Part shown: positions 50,774 to 59,892 of the stretch, in pieces
How positions within the stretch are numbered: the first letter of the stretch is position 1
How the letters are laid out: each line of letters begins with the position of its first letter
Source of the DNA: Flavobacterium sp. CBA20B-1
GTDB taxonomy: Bacteria > Bacteroidota > Bacteroidia > Flavobacteriales > Flavobacteriaceae
Direction: 5' to 3'
Assembly: GCF_028473145.1 (NCBI RefSeq)
Contig: NZ_CP092370.1
Span: 1,240,001-1,304,000, forward strand
DNA: 64,000 bases
Program-made: the position numbers and the translations under genes
Notes under the pieces: generated by a model
The model's input: the letters and a program-made list of their open reading frames with translations, nothing else
The model's database searches: none
Told to the model about the DNA's origin: nothing

Positions 50774-52711
50774 TTATAAAGGAAATCGCAATAGAACTTT
50801 TACTCCCTTTTTTATTTCTGGGTCAAAACTAATACTTCCATTTATGGTTTTTATGCGGGTTTCCACATTTTGGAGTCCATTTTTTAATTTTTTTTCATTT
50901 TTATCAAACCCAACGCCGTCATCTGCATACTGAATTTCAGCATATTTACTTGATTTATAGAATTTTAAAACCACTAAATGAGCCTGACTGTGCTTTTTCA
51001 TATTCACCAATAATTCTTGAATAATTCTGTATAAAACCACTTTTTTTATGGCATTTAAGTCATCAAAAGGAAAATCATCGGTTCCTGCTGTAATAATTTT
51101 CACCTGTGGATCTTGAAATTCTAAAAACAAATTTTTCAAGTAAGCCACATATTCTTTCCCGGTGGGAATTACGCTGTTTTCTTTCGATATATTTCGGGTG
51201 CGGTTATACACATCTTCTAAATGATCTAATAGTTTGGTTTTGTTGTTTTCATCGGACAAATTGGTGTGTTCTGCAAACGAGAGCGTGTGATATACATCGT
51301 TTGCCAATTCATCATGAATACGTGCAGCAATGCGTTGTTCGGTTTTGTAATTTTCGGTAATCTTTTCTTTTAGATGTTTGTTTCTTATGTAATAATAAAT
51401 AAAATAGAAAACGATTATTACAAAAACAATAATGCCGCATAATATCAATTGATTGTTTTTTTGCTTTTGTATCACCAATTGATTTTCAATTGCTCTCGAC
51501 TTTAATACCTGATTTTGTTCTAATTCTTTTGAATAATCAAAACGCATTTTGGCAAATTGGTTTTTTGCTTGATTGCGAACCGATGTGATGCTATCATTTA
51601 CGCGAATATATTCTTTGGAATATGTTTCGGCATTGTTTTTAGTTAAAGAAATCAGCCTTTTTAAAACCAAAATTTTATTGTCGATGCTTTTGTGTTTGGT
51701 TGCTAATACTAATGCTTTTTTTAGATAATTTGTGGCAACAGATTGGTTTTTTAATTCGTAATATTCCGCAATTTTAAGATAATTTTCAATCAAAGAAAGT
51801 TCCATATTCGCTTGCTCTCTTATCTTTAAAGATGCCATCATTTCTGAAAGACCTTCTTTACTATTTTGTTTAAATAAAGCATATCCTAAATTCAACAAAA
51901 CGGTCGATTGTAAAGTAATATCACTGTTTGATACATTCAAATGTAATAGTTCTTTTAACTGAATTGCTGCTTTTTGATAGGCTCCAGAAGCAATTGCTAA
52001 AGATGCTATATTATTTCTTAAATAGGCTTCTGGTATTGATGGTTTTTCTGTAAGATTTAGTGCTTTTTGATAATAAGTCGTTGCTTGATCATATCTTTCT
52101 GAGGTTAGATAAATATTTCCTAATAAGTTGTAAGATTCTATAACATAAAGTGTGTCTTTATTTTGCAAATTTTCAATAGATTGAACAGCCAACTCTTCGC
52201 TTGTATTATAATCGTTATAAAAATAGTGAATACGCGCCATCATTAATTGGTTGTATGCCAGCGATAAACTGTCATTAAAATCAAAATAAACCACATTGGC
52301 ATTTTTAAAATAATAATACGCACTATCGTATTGCGCATTATTGTAAAGCGAATTTCCTTTTAAAGTATAGGAATACGCCAAGTATTTTTTATTGTTTTTC
52401 TTTTTTGAGGTTGCAATAAGTTGATTGATGTAATAATCCGAACTATCTGGAAAAGTCGCCATAAAATGATAGGCTTTGTTGCAGATACCTTTTAAATACA
52501 ACGAATCGATAGCTTCTTTTTCTGCAAGATACATTGCATTATTTGTTAGCTGAATTTGATCATTTAAAGAACGATTGTCTGAAAACGATAAATTATAAAG
52601 GGAATCAATTGTTTTTACAGCAGTTTTTTTCTCATCAAAAACCATTTCTTTCTTTTGGCAAGAAAAACAGAACAATGCAAAAAGCAATAAAATAGGGTAT
52701 TGAAACTTCAT
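50774..52711 (-). CDS. TPR sensor histidine kinase (NarX/LytS-like core)
   Basis: A 645-residue sensor. Lipoprotein-like signal LLLFALFCFSC, then about seven TPRs in the periplasm (e.g. NQLMMARIHYFYNDYNTSEE; YLKIAEYYELKNQSVATNYL), a transmembrane helix (LILCGIIVFVIIVFYFIYYY), and a HisKA_3-type dimerisation region with the phosphoacceptor in IHDELANDVYHTLSFAEH. The ATPase part shows LLVNMKKHSQAHLVV (N box) and DDGVGFD (G box). It is paired with the response regulator at 50095 and probably senses an envelope signal through the repeats. Confidence 0.88.
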   Translation of the reverse strand: MKFQYPILLLFALFCFSCQKKEMVFDEKKTAVKTIDSLYNLSFSDNRSLNDQIQLTNNAMYLAEKEAIDSLYLKGICNKAYHFMATFPDSSDYYINQLIATSKKKNNKKYLAYSYTLKGNSLYNNAQYDSAYYYFKNANVVYFDFNDSLSLAYNQLMMARIHYFYNDYNTSEELAVQSIENLQNKDTLYVIESYNLLGNIYLTSERYDQATTYYQKALNLTEKPSIPEAYLRNNIASLAIASGAYQKAAIQLKELLHLNVSNSDITLQSTVLLNLGYALFKQNSKEGLSEMMASLKIREQANMELSLIENYLKIAEYYELKNQSVATNYLKKALVLATKHKSIDNKILVLKRLISLTKNNAETYSKEYIRVNDSITSVRNQAKNQFAKMRFDYSKELEQNQVLKSRAIENQLVIQKQKNNQLILCGIIVFVIIVFYFIYYYIRNKHLKEKITENYKTEQRIAARIHDELANDVYHTLSFAEHTNLSDENNKTKLLDHLEDVYNRTRNISKENSVIPTGKEYVAYLKNLFLEFQDPQVKIITAGTDDFPFDDLNAIKKVVLYRIIQELLVNMKKHSQAHLVVLKFYKSSKYAEIQYADDGVGFDKNEKKLKNGLQNVETRIKTINGSISFDPEIKKGVKVLLRFPL

Positions 52712-52772
52712 TATTTTTAGTAAAGAAATACGAATACCCTAAATTATCACTTTTATTTAGTTCACCAACAAC

Positions 52773-52894
52773 TTATTTAATAATTACCGGTGGTTTTGGT
52801 GGTTTTATAGGTATTAATACCGTTCCATTGTTTCCCGTATTACCGCCACCGCTTTGATCTTTTACTTCTATACTATTATTGATTGATTGACACA
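52773..52894 (-). pseudogene. Possible 3' remnant of a small lipoprotein
   Basis: The minus strand reads CQSINNSIEVKDQSGGGNTG then NNGTVLIPIKPPKPPVIIK and a stop. The Gly/Asn linker and Pro-rich end look like a genuine C-terminus, but no start codon or signal peptide precedes the cysteine and the frame runs into the neighbouring gene on the other strand. It may be a lipoprotein that lost its 5' part. Low certainty. Confidence 0.25.
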
Positions 52895-53326
52895 GTAGTT
52901 CCTGATGAAGATCCGATCAAAAACCAAAGGAAATTCCCATTCAAAAAAATCGGAATTGTCGGAATTTTGAGTATTCTGATTTTAATTTCAGTATTTATGA
53001 ATATCAAAAGCTTTACAGCGAAAGATTGTATGGTGTGGAAAGAGGAAAAATATGTAGCAGTTGATTGTAAGGAAAAAATAAACAGTTTTGCGGCAACAGC
53101 GGTTCCAAAAGAAGATCAATTGATTAAGGATTTCAGGAAATTGAAAGTGGATACAAAGACTTCATTTTTCGACAAAAAGGGAAATCCAAAAATTTGGTAT
53201 ATTAAAAACCCTAATGGAACTTTAGAGTTTTACAACCAACCTGGCTTGCAACCCGAAACAGGAAAAACGCTACGTCCTATCACACGATATATCATCCAAG
53301 AATATGTATTAAACGAAAATAAGTAA
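52883..53326 (+). CDS. Hypothetical protein with one transmembrane helix
   Basis: A 147-residue protein, with no ATG in the first 35 codons; TTG 52883 is the best start. A basic N-terminus (KNQRKFPFKK) precedes one helix (IGIVGILSILILISVFMNI), after which about 100 residues probably face the periplasm (DCMVWKEEKYVAVDCKEK with two Cys; PKIWYIKNPNGTLEFYNQPG). I recognise the type from Flavobacteriia, but not its function. A strong terminator follows at once. Its 5' end may be altered, as the upstream DNA holds a possible broken gene on the other strand. Confidence 0.6.
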   Translation: MIDTVVPDEDPIKNQRKFPFKKIGIVGILSILILISVFMNIKSFTAKDCMVWKEEKYVAVDCKEKINSFAATAVPKEDQLIKDFRKLKVDTKTSFFDKKGNPKIWYIKNPNGTLEFYNQPGLQPETGKTLRPITRYIIQEYVLNENK

Positions 53327-53329
53327 ACA

Positions 53330-53367
53330 AAAAAAGGAGCTTATCTTTACAGATCAGCTCCTTTTTT
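53330..53367 (+). terminator. Terminator after the 52883 gene
   Basis: AAAAAGGAGCT and AGCTCCTTTTTT, 11-bp stem with a 14-base loop. Confidence 0.85.
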
Positions 53368-53416
53368 AAATCAATGATACTCGAAAAGTTATACCAAATA
53401 GAATGTATCTAAATTT

Positions 53417-53507
53417 CGTCAGTTCGAGCCTGTCGAGAACTTTCTAATTAAAACTTCTCGATACGATTTTCTTCCATTTCATTACGAAAAACCAACTCGA
53501 AGTGACG
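53417..53507. repeat. Dispersed CGTCAGTTCGAG / CTCGAAGTGACG element, copy 2
   Basis: Same family as 14321 and 54630, with CGTCAGTTCGAG at one end and CTCGAAGTGACG at the other and TGTCGAGAACTT in the middle. Located at the 3' side of obg. Confidence 0.75.
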
Positions 53508-53573
53508 GCTATCTTTATATAATAAATAATATTATGTATAACTTTCTTTGTAATTTTTATTAGTGAGATACTT

Positions 53574-54572
53574 TTAATTCAGCATTTGCCACAGTTTATC
53601 CTTCAGTTCCGTTAAACCTTGTTGGGCAACCGATGATATAAATATATACGGAAGTCCGTCAAATTCTTTATCAAGCTGTATTTTTAGTTCTGCCTTTAAT
53701 TCATCGTCTAACATATCGCATTTAGAAATGGCAATTAAACGGTCTTTATCCAGCATTTCGGGGTTGTATCTTCTTAATTCATCCAATAAAATATCGTATT
53801 CTTTCTTGATATCGTCCGCATCTGCAGGAATTAAAAACAATAACGTAGAGTTTCGCTCAATATGTCGCAAAAAATAATGCCCCAATCCTTTACCTTCGGC
53901 AGCACCTTCGATAATTCCTGGAATATCGGCAATTACAAACGATTTAAAATCGCGGTATTCCACAATTCCTAAATTTGGTTTTAGCGTTGTAAACGGATAG
54001 TCGCCAATTTTTGGTTTTGCCGACGTTAAAACCGACAATAAAGTAGATTTTCCTGCGTTTGGAAAGCCAACCAAACCAACATCTGCCAACACTTTTAATT
54101 CGAGAATAATATCGAGCTCTTCACCGGGAATTCCTGGTTGTGCATAGCGCGGCGTTTGATTGGTTGATGAGCGAAAGTGCCAGTTACCCAAACCGCCTTT
54201 ACCACCTTTTGCCAAGATTTTTTCTTCGCCGTTTTCAGTGATTTCAAACAAAAACGCTCCGGTTTCTTTATCCTTTACAACTGTTCCCAACGGAACATCG
54301 ATGTAACGGTCTTCGCCATCTGCACCTGTGCTTCGAGAGCTTCCGCCATCGCCACCGTGACCGGCTTTTATATGTCGTTGAAAACGCAAATGATGCAGCG
54401 TCCATAAACTTTCATTGCCGCGAATGATTACATGACCTCCACGACCGCCATCTCCTCCATCGGGTCCGCCTTTTTCAATAAACTTTTCGCGGTGCAAATG
54501 CGATGAACCTTTACCACCTTTACCCGATGCTACATATATCTTTACGTAATCTACAAAATTTCCTTCTGTCAT
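53574..54572 (-). CDS. obg: Obg family GTPase (CgtA)
   Basis: A 332-residue essential GTPase of ribosome assembly and stress signalling. The glycine-rich Obg fold ([36 protein letters not shown]) is followed by the G domain: [12 protein letters not shown] (G1), DIPGIIEGA (G3) and SKCD (G4). It ends after the G domain, lacking the C-terminal extension found in some lineages, which is normal for Bacteroidota. Upstream lie adk and hpt on the same strand, but a 390-base gap with a dispersed repeat separates them. Confidence 0.95.
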   Translation of the reverse strand: MTEGNFVDYVKIYVASGKGGKGSSHLHREKFIEKGGPDGGDGGRGGHVIIRGNESLWTLHHLRFQRHIKAGHGGDGGSSRSTGADGEDRYIDVPLGTVVKDKETGAFLFEITENGEEKILAKGGKGGLGNWHFRSSTNQTPRYAQPGIPGEELDIILELKVLADVGLVGFPNAGKSTLLSVLTSAKPKIGDYPFTTLKPNLGIVEYRDFKSFVIADIPGIIEGAAEGKGLGHYFLRHIERNSTLLFLIPADADDIKKEYDILLDELRRYNPEMLDKDRLIAISKCDMLDDELKAELKIQLDKEFDGLPYIFISSVAQQGLTELKDKLWQMLN

Positions 54573-54629
54573 TGTTTTAATCTTTGATGATTATCAATAG
54601 TTTTTATCATTTTTATTAATGAAAAACTT

Positions 54630-54712
54630 CGTCAGTTCGAGCGAAGTCGAGAACCGAAGCTTGTCGAGAACTTCTCGATACACTTCACTACGTTGCGTTA
54701 CTCGAAGTGACG
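54630..54712. repeat. Dispersed CGTCAGTTCGAG / CTCGAAGTGACG element, copy 3
   Basis: Third copy, in the gap between adk and obg. Contains the units GAAGTCGAGAAC and TTGTCGAGAACTTCTCGA, the latter a small palindrome. The rest of the 392-base gap (54573-54964) holds only AT-rich DNA and the hairpin at 54904. Confidence 0.75.
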
Positions 54713-54903
54713 ACTCGTTAAATTCAATAAATAAAATATTTGATAGAACTTAAATAATCAGTTAATCTTTTAATAGAGAAATCTCTATTTTTTATTCTTA
54801 ATCTAGCGCAAACTGTTGCTTACAACTGTCTGCTTTTTTTCGCAAGGCATTTATTTCCTCATCCTCTCGCCTTTTAACAAGCTTATTGTGTGTTATTAAA
54901 TGC

Positions 54904-54945
54904 AAATAATCTTACCCTAAATTACAAAAAAGGATAAGATTATTT
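54904..54945 (-). terminator. Hairpin after adk
   Basis: AAATAATCTTACC and GGATAAGATTATTT form a 13-bp stem with one mismatch; probably ends the hpt-adk transcript. Confidence 0.5.
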
Positions 54946-54964
54946 AGAACTATTTTGTTTATTA

Positions 54965-55537
54965 TTAAAATTGATCAATTACGGCGCTTAATCTTTCGGT
55001 AATTTCTTGGATAGATCCAATACCGTTTACAGCGTGGTATTTGTTTTGCTTTTTATAATAATCGATCAATGGAGCTGTTTTTTCGTTGTATTCTTCATAA
55101 CGTGTACGAATCTTTGCTTCGTCTTGATCGTCTGGTCTGCCCGATGTTTTGCCGCGTTCTAAAATGCGTTGCACCAAAACATCATCATCAGCTTCTAAAG
55201 CAATAGTTGCTGTTACTTCTAAATGAATCGATTGTAGAAAAGCATCCAACGCTTCGGCTTGTGCAATGGTTCTTGGAAAACCATCAAACAAAAACCCAGC
55301 TTTGTCCATATTTTTTTTCACTTCGTTCTTTAGCATATCAATAGTAATTTCATCGGGAACCAATTCGCCGTGATCCATGAATTCTTTTGCTTTTTTTCCT
55401 AATTCGGTTTCGTTTTTAATGTTATATCTAAAAACATCGCCCGTTGATATGTGCGTAAGGTTGTATTTATCTTTTAAAAATTCTGCCTGTGTACCTTTTC
55501 CGGCACCTGGCTTTCCGAATAAAACTATTGCAATCAT
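54965..55537 (-). CDS. adk: Adenylate kinase
   Basis: A 190-residue short-type adenylate kinase that interconverts ATP+AMP and two ADP. P-loop GKPGAGKGTQAEFL, AMP-site GDVFRYN, signature FDGFPRTIAQAEAL and LID-flanking RILERGKTSGRPDDQ are visible; the LID is short and has no zinc cysteines. It follows hpt after 11 bases, a pairing common in Flavobacteriia. Confidence 0.96.
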   Translation of the reverse strand: MIAIVLFGKPGAGKGTQAEFLKDKYNLTHISTGDVFRYNIKNETELGKKAKEFMDHGELVPDEITIDMLKNEVKKNMDKAGFLFDGFPRTIAQAEALDAFLQSIHLEVTATIALEADDDVLVQRILERGKTSGRPDDQDEAKIRTRYEEYNEKTAPLIDYYKKQNKYHAVNGIGSIQEITERLSAVIDQF

Positions 55538-55548
55538 TTTCTTTACTA

Positions 55549-56079
55549 TTATTTTATTTGATAAACTTCTGGTAAATTTCTGCCTTGTTTGTTGTAATCC
55601 AACCCATATCCCACAATAAATTTATTGGGAATGCGAAAACCCACATGGTTAATTTCCACCGTTTGTGTGTAGGCTTCGGGCTTAAAAAACAACGCAGCAA
55701 CCTGCATACTTTTTACTTTTTGTGTGTTTATTACTTGTTGAATTGCGGTAATAGTAGTGCCTGTATCTACTATGTCTTCTACAATTACCACGTGTTTGTT
55801 GGTAAGATCCACATCAAGCCCTAGTAATTGATTTACTTTGCCTGTGGTTTCTGTTCCTTGATAAGAAGCCACTTTAACAAACGAAACTTGTGCGGGGGTT
55901 GTGTAATGCTTCAATAAATCGGCTGCAAACATAAATGCACCGTTTAACACTACTAAAAAAACCGGAACTTCGTTTTGAAAATTGTTGTGCAAATCTTTAG
56001 CAATACGCTGAATTTCCTTATCAATTTCAGCAGCAGAAATAAAAGGCACAAACGTTTTATCTAATATTTGAAGTTCCAT
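55549..56079 (-). CDS. hpt: Hypoxanthine phosphoribosyltransferase
   Basis: A 176-residue purine-salvage enzyme forming IMP (or GMP) from hypoxanthine (or guanine) and PRPP. The PRPP motif is VVIVEDIVDTGTT; the VLNGAFMFAADL loop and KVASYQGTETTG flexible-loop segment agree with the Hpt family, and the C-terminal VGYGLDYN motif binds the purine. First gene of hpt-adk; promoter box at 56097. Confidence 0.95.
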   Translation of the reverse strand: MELQILDKTFVPFISAAEIDKEIQRIAKDLHNNFQNEVPVFLVVLNGAFMFAADLLKHYTTPAQVSFVKVASYQGTETTGKVNQLLGLDVDLTNKHVVIVEDIVDTGTTITAIQQVINTQKVKSMQVAALFFKPEAYTQTVEINHVGFRIPNKFIVGYGLDYNKQGRNLPEVYQIK

Positions 56080-56096
56080 ATTTAATTTTAACGATG

Positions 56097-56104
56097 CAAA
56101 TATA
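56097..56104 (-). promoter_or_regulatory. -7 box of hpt
   Basis: TATATTTG on the minus strand, exact TAnnTTTG, 17 bases ahead of the start codon. Confidence 0.5.
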
Positions 56105-56193
56105 CGAATATGACTACTTTAATTAAAGTTTATTCGCAAATTTGCCAAATATATTTTTATTTTTAACTAAATTTCTTTTTTTAATAATTTTAT

Positions 56194-56745
56194 ATGGATG
56201 TAATTACTTATTTTTCAACTAATCAACACAATCTAAGCACCAACAGTAGAACGTTAGTAATGAATTATATTTTAAACGAGCAAATTGCTGCTGCTGCTTT
56301 TTTGAACGTGATTTACAGTGTGGATGCTAAGCAAAAAATTGTATTGTATCATGCATTGGATATGTTGGTGGAACGCCATATTGATTATTTGGATCAAGCT
56401 TTGGATTTGTACTTGCAACGGGCTTTAGCCGAAACGCATGAATCGAACAAACGCTGTATTTCGCGGACCATTTTTCATCAATTAAAAAACAATAAAAACC
56501 TTTATAATACCGCACAAAAAAAGCAAATTATCCACACCATGTTCGATTGGATTATTCTGCCATCAGCCGTGGCAACAAGGGTAAATGCCATTCATATTCT
56601 TTATTTTTTGGTGGATGAAGAAGATTGGGTTAAAGAACAGTTAATCGCACTTATTGAACAAAATTTGCTGTTGCAAGAACCCTCTTTTTTAAGCAGAGGC
56701 AGAAAAATACTAAAGCTGTTGCAGAAGAAAAAAACGCGTAATTAA
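56194..56745 (+). CDS. Hypothetical helical-repeat protein
   Basis: A 183-residue cytoplasmic protein, entirely helical, with HEAT-like pairs (VLYHALDMLVERHIDYLDQA; FDWIILPSAVATRVNAIHIL). Homologues in Flavobacteriia are, I believe, sometimes labelled adenylosuccinate lyase, but nothing of that enzyme's active site is visible. It is divergent from hpt. Function unknown; protein-protein scaffold possible. Confidence 0.65.
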   Translation: MDVITYFSTNQHNLSTNSRTLVMNYILNEQIAAAAFLNVIYSVDAKQKIVLYHALDMLVERHIDYLDQALDLYLQRALAETHESNKRCISRTIFHQLKNNKNLYNTAQKKQIIHTMFDWIILPSAVATRVNAIHILYFLVDEEDWVKEQLIALIEQNLLLQEPSFLSRGRKILKLLQKKKTRN

Positions 56746-56979
56746 CGTTTTTGCTGCTATTGATTTAAAAATTTTTTTAAGGCAAAAATCCTTTACGTGC
56801 CACTATTTTGCAACAAGCAATGTACCATTCTAAAGAAAAAAGCATGAATTTTACAGTAAGTAACGCAACTTTACTATCAAAAAATCTTAGCAAACCTATT
56901 TTCTAAACCGCACACACAAAGAAAAGGAAAGAAAAAACAAACCAAAAATAAAAAATACTTTTTCCTACTCTTTTTTTTA

Positions 56980-56987
56980 TATTTTTG
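56980..56987 (+). promoter_or_regulatory. -7 box of the CNNM/CorC gene
   Basis: TATTTTTG, exact match, 53 bases before the start codon; a TTTTTC stretch at 56959 is at the -33 position. The remainder of the 295-base gap shows no gene. Confidence 0.5.
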
Positions 56988-57040
56988 TATGTACATTAAA
57001 AGCTCAATAAAAAATTTAACTAGAGTTTTTTTTATTTAAT

Positions 57041-58456
57041 ATGGATGCAATACCCCTGAGTACCTTATCAATGGTTATGGCTGACAGTTTATCTGATGAA
57101 GTATCGGTCTGGAAGCTTATTTTAACTTTATTTTTAGTTTTTTTAAACGGATTTTTCGTTGCAGCAGAGTTTGCAATTGTTAAAGTTCGCGCTTCACAAA
57201 TCGAAGTTTACAAAGGCATTAAATCTTCTTCTGCAAATGCAGCAAAAAAAATACTTACTCATTTAGATTCATACTTAGCTGCCACCCAATTAGGAATCAC
57301 CTTAGCATCGCTTGGGTTGGGTTGGGTTGGTGAAAGTTCGCTTACGCCGCTTATTTTAAAATTGTTTCATGTTCTTGGTTTTTCTGGGCCGGAATATGCA
57401 GCGCTGGCACACAATATTTCGTTCCCGATTGCTTTTGCCATTATCACCATTTTGCATATAGTTTTCGGAGAATTAGCTCCTAAATCATTGGCTATTCAGT
57501 ATCCCACACAAACAACTTTTGCTGTTTCTTGGCCATTGCGTATTTTCTATACAGTTTTTAAACCCGTAATCTGGACCATGAATGGTTTGGCAAACGTAAT
57601 TCTTAGAGCCATTGGTATCACACCGGTTCACGGGGGCGATATTCACACCGAAGAAGAACTAAAAATGATCATCTCTGAAAGTCAGGAAGGCGGTGCTATT
57701 GAACAAACCGAACGCGATTTGATTCAAAATGTGTTCGATTTTGACGACCGCCGCGTTATAAATGTATATACCTTAAAGAAAAACGTTTCTAGTTTAGATG
57801 TGCACACACCTATTAAAGAAGCTGTTGATTTTTGTATTTCCGAAGGATACTCGCGCTATCCGGTTTACGATGAAACGAAAGAAAACATTTTAGGTTTACT
57901 TTATACAAAAGATTTGTTTAGAGAGTTTACAAAAAATGGTGAAAACTTCACAATAGCCACTATCTTAAGGGAACCCATTTTCGTTTCGGAAACTACTTTG
58001 ATTAAAAACCTTTTAAAGAAATTTCAGTTAGAACATTCGCAGGTTGCTATTGTAACAAACGAGGTGGGCGAATTTTCAGGCTTGGTAACTTTAGAAGATA
58101 TCTTAGAAGAATTGGTGGGTGAAATTCAAGACGAATACGACAATGAAGAGCCGATTGTAAACAACATCGCCGACGGTATTTTTATTGTGAATTCGCACGA
58201 AAATATTTCAGACATCAATCGTTTTCTTCCTTATTTATTTGAAGAAAGCGAGCATTACGACACATTGGCCGGATTAATCTCGGAAACCCGAAACAACACT
58301 TCGGAAGAAGACATTCAAGAAGGCGACCATATTGATTTTGAATACTACACCGGAACTGTTTTAAAAATGTACCGCAATTCGGTGGAATCAATACAATTAG
58401 TCGTTAAACCAGAATTTATGGAAGAAAATCCTGTTAATGACAGCGAATTAGAATAA
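57041..58456 (+). CDS. CNNM/CorC-family transporter (hemolysin-like)
   Basis: A 471-residue inner-membrane protein. An N-terminal CNNM (DUF21) domain of four helices (LILTLFLVFLNGFFVAAEFA, with AAEFAIVKVRASQIE) is followed by a CBS pair (residues about 205-330: TLKKNVSSLDVHTPIKEAVD; GLVTLEDILEELVGEIQDEY) and a C-terminal CorC_HlyC domain. Relatives export magnesium or cobalt; the old name hemolysin is misleading. Length is normal. Confidence 0.92.
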   Translation: MDAIPLSTLSMVMADSLSDEVSVWKLILTLFLVFLNGFFVAAEFAIVKVRASQIEVYKGIKSSSANAAKKILTHLDSYLAATQLGITLASLGLGWVGESSLTPLILKLFHVLGFSGPEYAALAHNISFPIAFAIITILHIVFGELAPKSLAIQYPTQTTFAVSWPLRIFYTVFKPVIWTMNGLANVILRAIGITPVHGGDIHTEEELKMIISESQEGGAIEQTERDLIQNVFDFDDRRVINVYTLKKNVSSLDVHTPIKEAVDFCISEGYSRYPVYDETKENILGLLYTKDLFREFTKNGENFTIATILREPIFVSETTLIKNLLKKFQLEHSQVAIVTNEVGEFSGLVTLEDILEELVGEIQDEYDNEEPIVNNIADGIFIVNSHENISDINRFLPYLFEESEHYDTLAGLISETRNNTSEEDIQEGDHIDFEYYTGTVLKMYRNSVESIQLVVKPEFMEENPVNDSELE

Positions 58457-58458
58457 AA

Positions 58459-58486
58459 CAAAAAGCATCTCATCGAGGTGCTTTTC
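58459..58486 (+). terminator. Terminator after the CNNM/CorC gene
   Basis: AAAAGCATCT and AGGTGCTTTT stem with a CATCG loop. Confidence 0.7.
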
Positions 58487-58526
58487 TATTTAAAATTTTT
58501 CTTCTTTTATTTGAATATGGAAACAG

Positions 58527-58534
58527 TATCTTTG
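58527..58534 (+). promoter_or_regulatory. -7 box of purK
   Basis: TATCTTTG, an exact TAnnTTTG, 44 bases ahead of the ATG; -33 region is T-rich. Confidence 0.5.
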
Positions 58535-58578
58535 TAGATTACGAATAAACAACTCAACAATTAAACAATAAAACAACA

Positions 58579-59733
58579 ATGAATTATTTTTCGTCTGATT
58601 TTAAATTAGGAATTTTAGGTGGTGGACAGTTAGGAAAAATGATGCTTACAGAAACCCGAAAATTTGATATTCAAACCTATGTTGTCGATCCAAGCACAGA
58701 AGCACCTTGCCAATTTGGAGCTACAAAATTTTTTCAAGGTTCGCTTACCGATTACGATACCGTGATGCATTTAGGAAATCAGGTGGATGTTTTAACCATC
58801 GAAATTGAAAATGTAAATCTAGAAGCTTTAGAAACCTTAGAAAATCAAGGCAAAAAAGTGTATCCGTCGCCAAAAACCTTGCGATTGATTAAAAACAAAG
58901 GCAATCAGAAAGATTTTTATACTCAAAACAATATTCCAACTGCGCCTTACAAACGCTATAAAACACTACCCGCTTTAAGAATAGATGTGGAAAACGGCGT
59001 AATACAACTTCCTTTTGTATGGAAAGCAACCGAAGGTGGTTACGATGGAAATGGTGTAAAAGTGGTGCGCCAAGCCATTGATTTGGAACATTTACCAGAA
59101 ACCGAATGCATTGCCGAAACCATGATTCCGTTTAAAAACGAATTGGCGGTGATTGTGGCACGTTCGGCATCGGGCGAAATAAAAACCTATCCGGTGGTAG
59201 AAATGGAGTTTCACCCAGAAGCCAATCAGGTAGAATATGTGATTTGTCCGGCACGTATCGATGAAACTGTTGCAAACAAAGCCCGTGAAATTGCTTTGAA
59301 AGTTTCAGAAAGCTTCAATCATGTAGGCTTGTTGGCAGTAGAAATGTTTCAAACGGCCGATGATGAAATTTTAGTAAACGAAGTAGCTCCGCGTCCGCAC
59401 AATTCGGGTCATTATTCAATCGAAGCGAGTTATACTTCGCAATTTGAACAACACATTCGCGCAATTTTAGATTTACCTTTGGGAAATACCGATAGCAAAG
59501 TAGCTGGAATCATGGTGAATTTGGTAGGCGAAGAAGGTTTTTCGGGTGACGTTGTTTATGAAAACATCGAAAAAATCATGGCGATTGATGGTGTTACACC
59601 GCATATTTACGGAAAACGTGAAACACGTCCGTTCCGCAAAATGGGACACGTGACCATTGTAAACGAAAACATGACCGAAGCACGTAAAGTTGCCCAACAA
59701 GTAAAAGAAATCATTCGAGTGATTTCGAAGTAG
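58579..59733 (+). CDS. purK: 5-(carboxyamino)imidazole ribonucleotide synthase
   Basis: A 384-residue ATP-grasp enzyme making N5-CAIR from AIR, bicarbonate and ATP in purine synthesis. GILGGGQLGKMMLTE at the N-terminus, WKATEGGYDGNGV in the ATP-grasp domain, and LLAVEMFQ with NEVAPRPHNSGH near the metal site are diagnostic. Its usual partner purE lies 1.9 kb downstream; an inserted segment separates them. Confidence 0.96.
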   Translation: MNYFSSDFKLGILGGGQLGKMMLTETRKFDIQTYVVDPSTEAPCQFGATKFFQGSLTDYDTVMHLGNQVDVLTIEIENVNLEALETLENQGKKVYPSPKTLRLIKNKGNQKDFYTQNNIPTAPYKRYKTLPALRIDVENGVIQLPFVWKATEGGYDGNGVKVVRQAIDLEHLPETECIAETMIPFKNELAVIVARSASGEIKTYPVVEMEFHPEANQVEYVICPARIDETVANKAREIALKVSESFNHVGLLAVEMFQTADDEILVNEVAPRPHNSGHYSIEASYTSQFEQHIRAILDLPLGNTDSKVAGIMVNLVGEEGFSGDVVYENIEKIMAIDGVTPHIYGKRETRPFRKMGHVTIVNENMTEARKVAQQVKEIIRVISK

Positions 59734-59781
59734 TATTAAGATGGTTGTATTAAGTATTAAGACAAATCATCATCTTTTTAA

Positions 59782-59877
59782 TTTGCTGCAAGGTTTCCAA
59801 AACCTTGTAGCTATGAGATTTGAAAAAAAATGATACCTACAAGGTCTTTAAGACCTTGCAGGATAATCATAAAGAAT
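59782..59877. repeat. Leader repeat D, copy 1 (upstream of the RDD gene)
   Basis: TTTGCTGCAAGGTTTCCAAA with ACCTACAAGGTCTTTAAGAC; contains two small hairpins (AAGGTTTCCAAAACCTT and AAGGTCTTTAAGACCTT). A related copy lies at 61521-61616 immediately before purE. Both end in a similar AATAAAC...AAACAAAA stretch before the ATG. Confidence 0.8.
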
Positions 59878-59892
59878 AAACAACGAAACAAA

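Noticed and set aside
50095..52711. Two-component pair as part of the VWA operon
   Set aside because: A strong terminator at 49983 and a 200-base gap with a separate promoter box divide them; the TPR sensor is of a common independent type.
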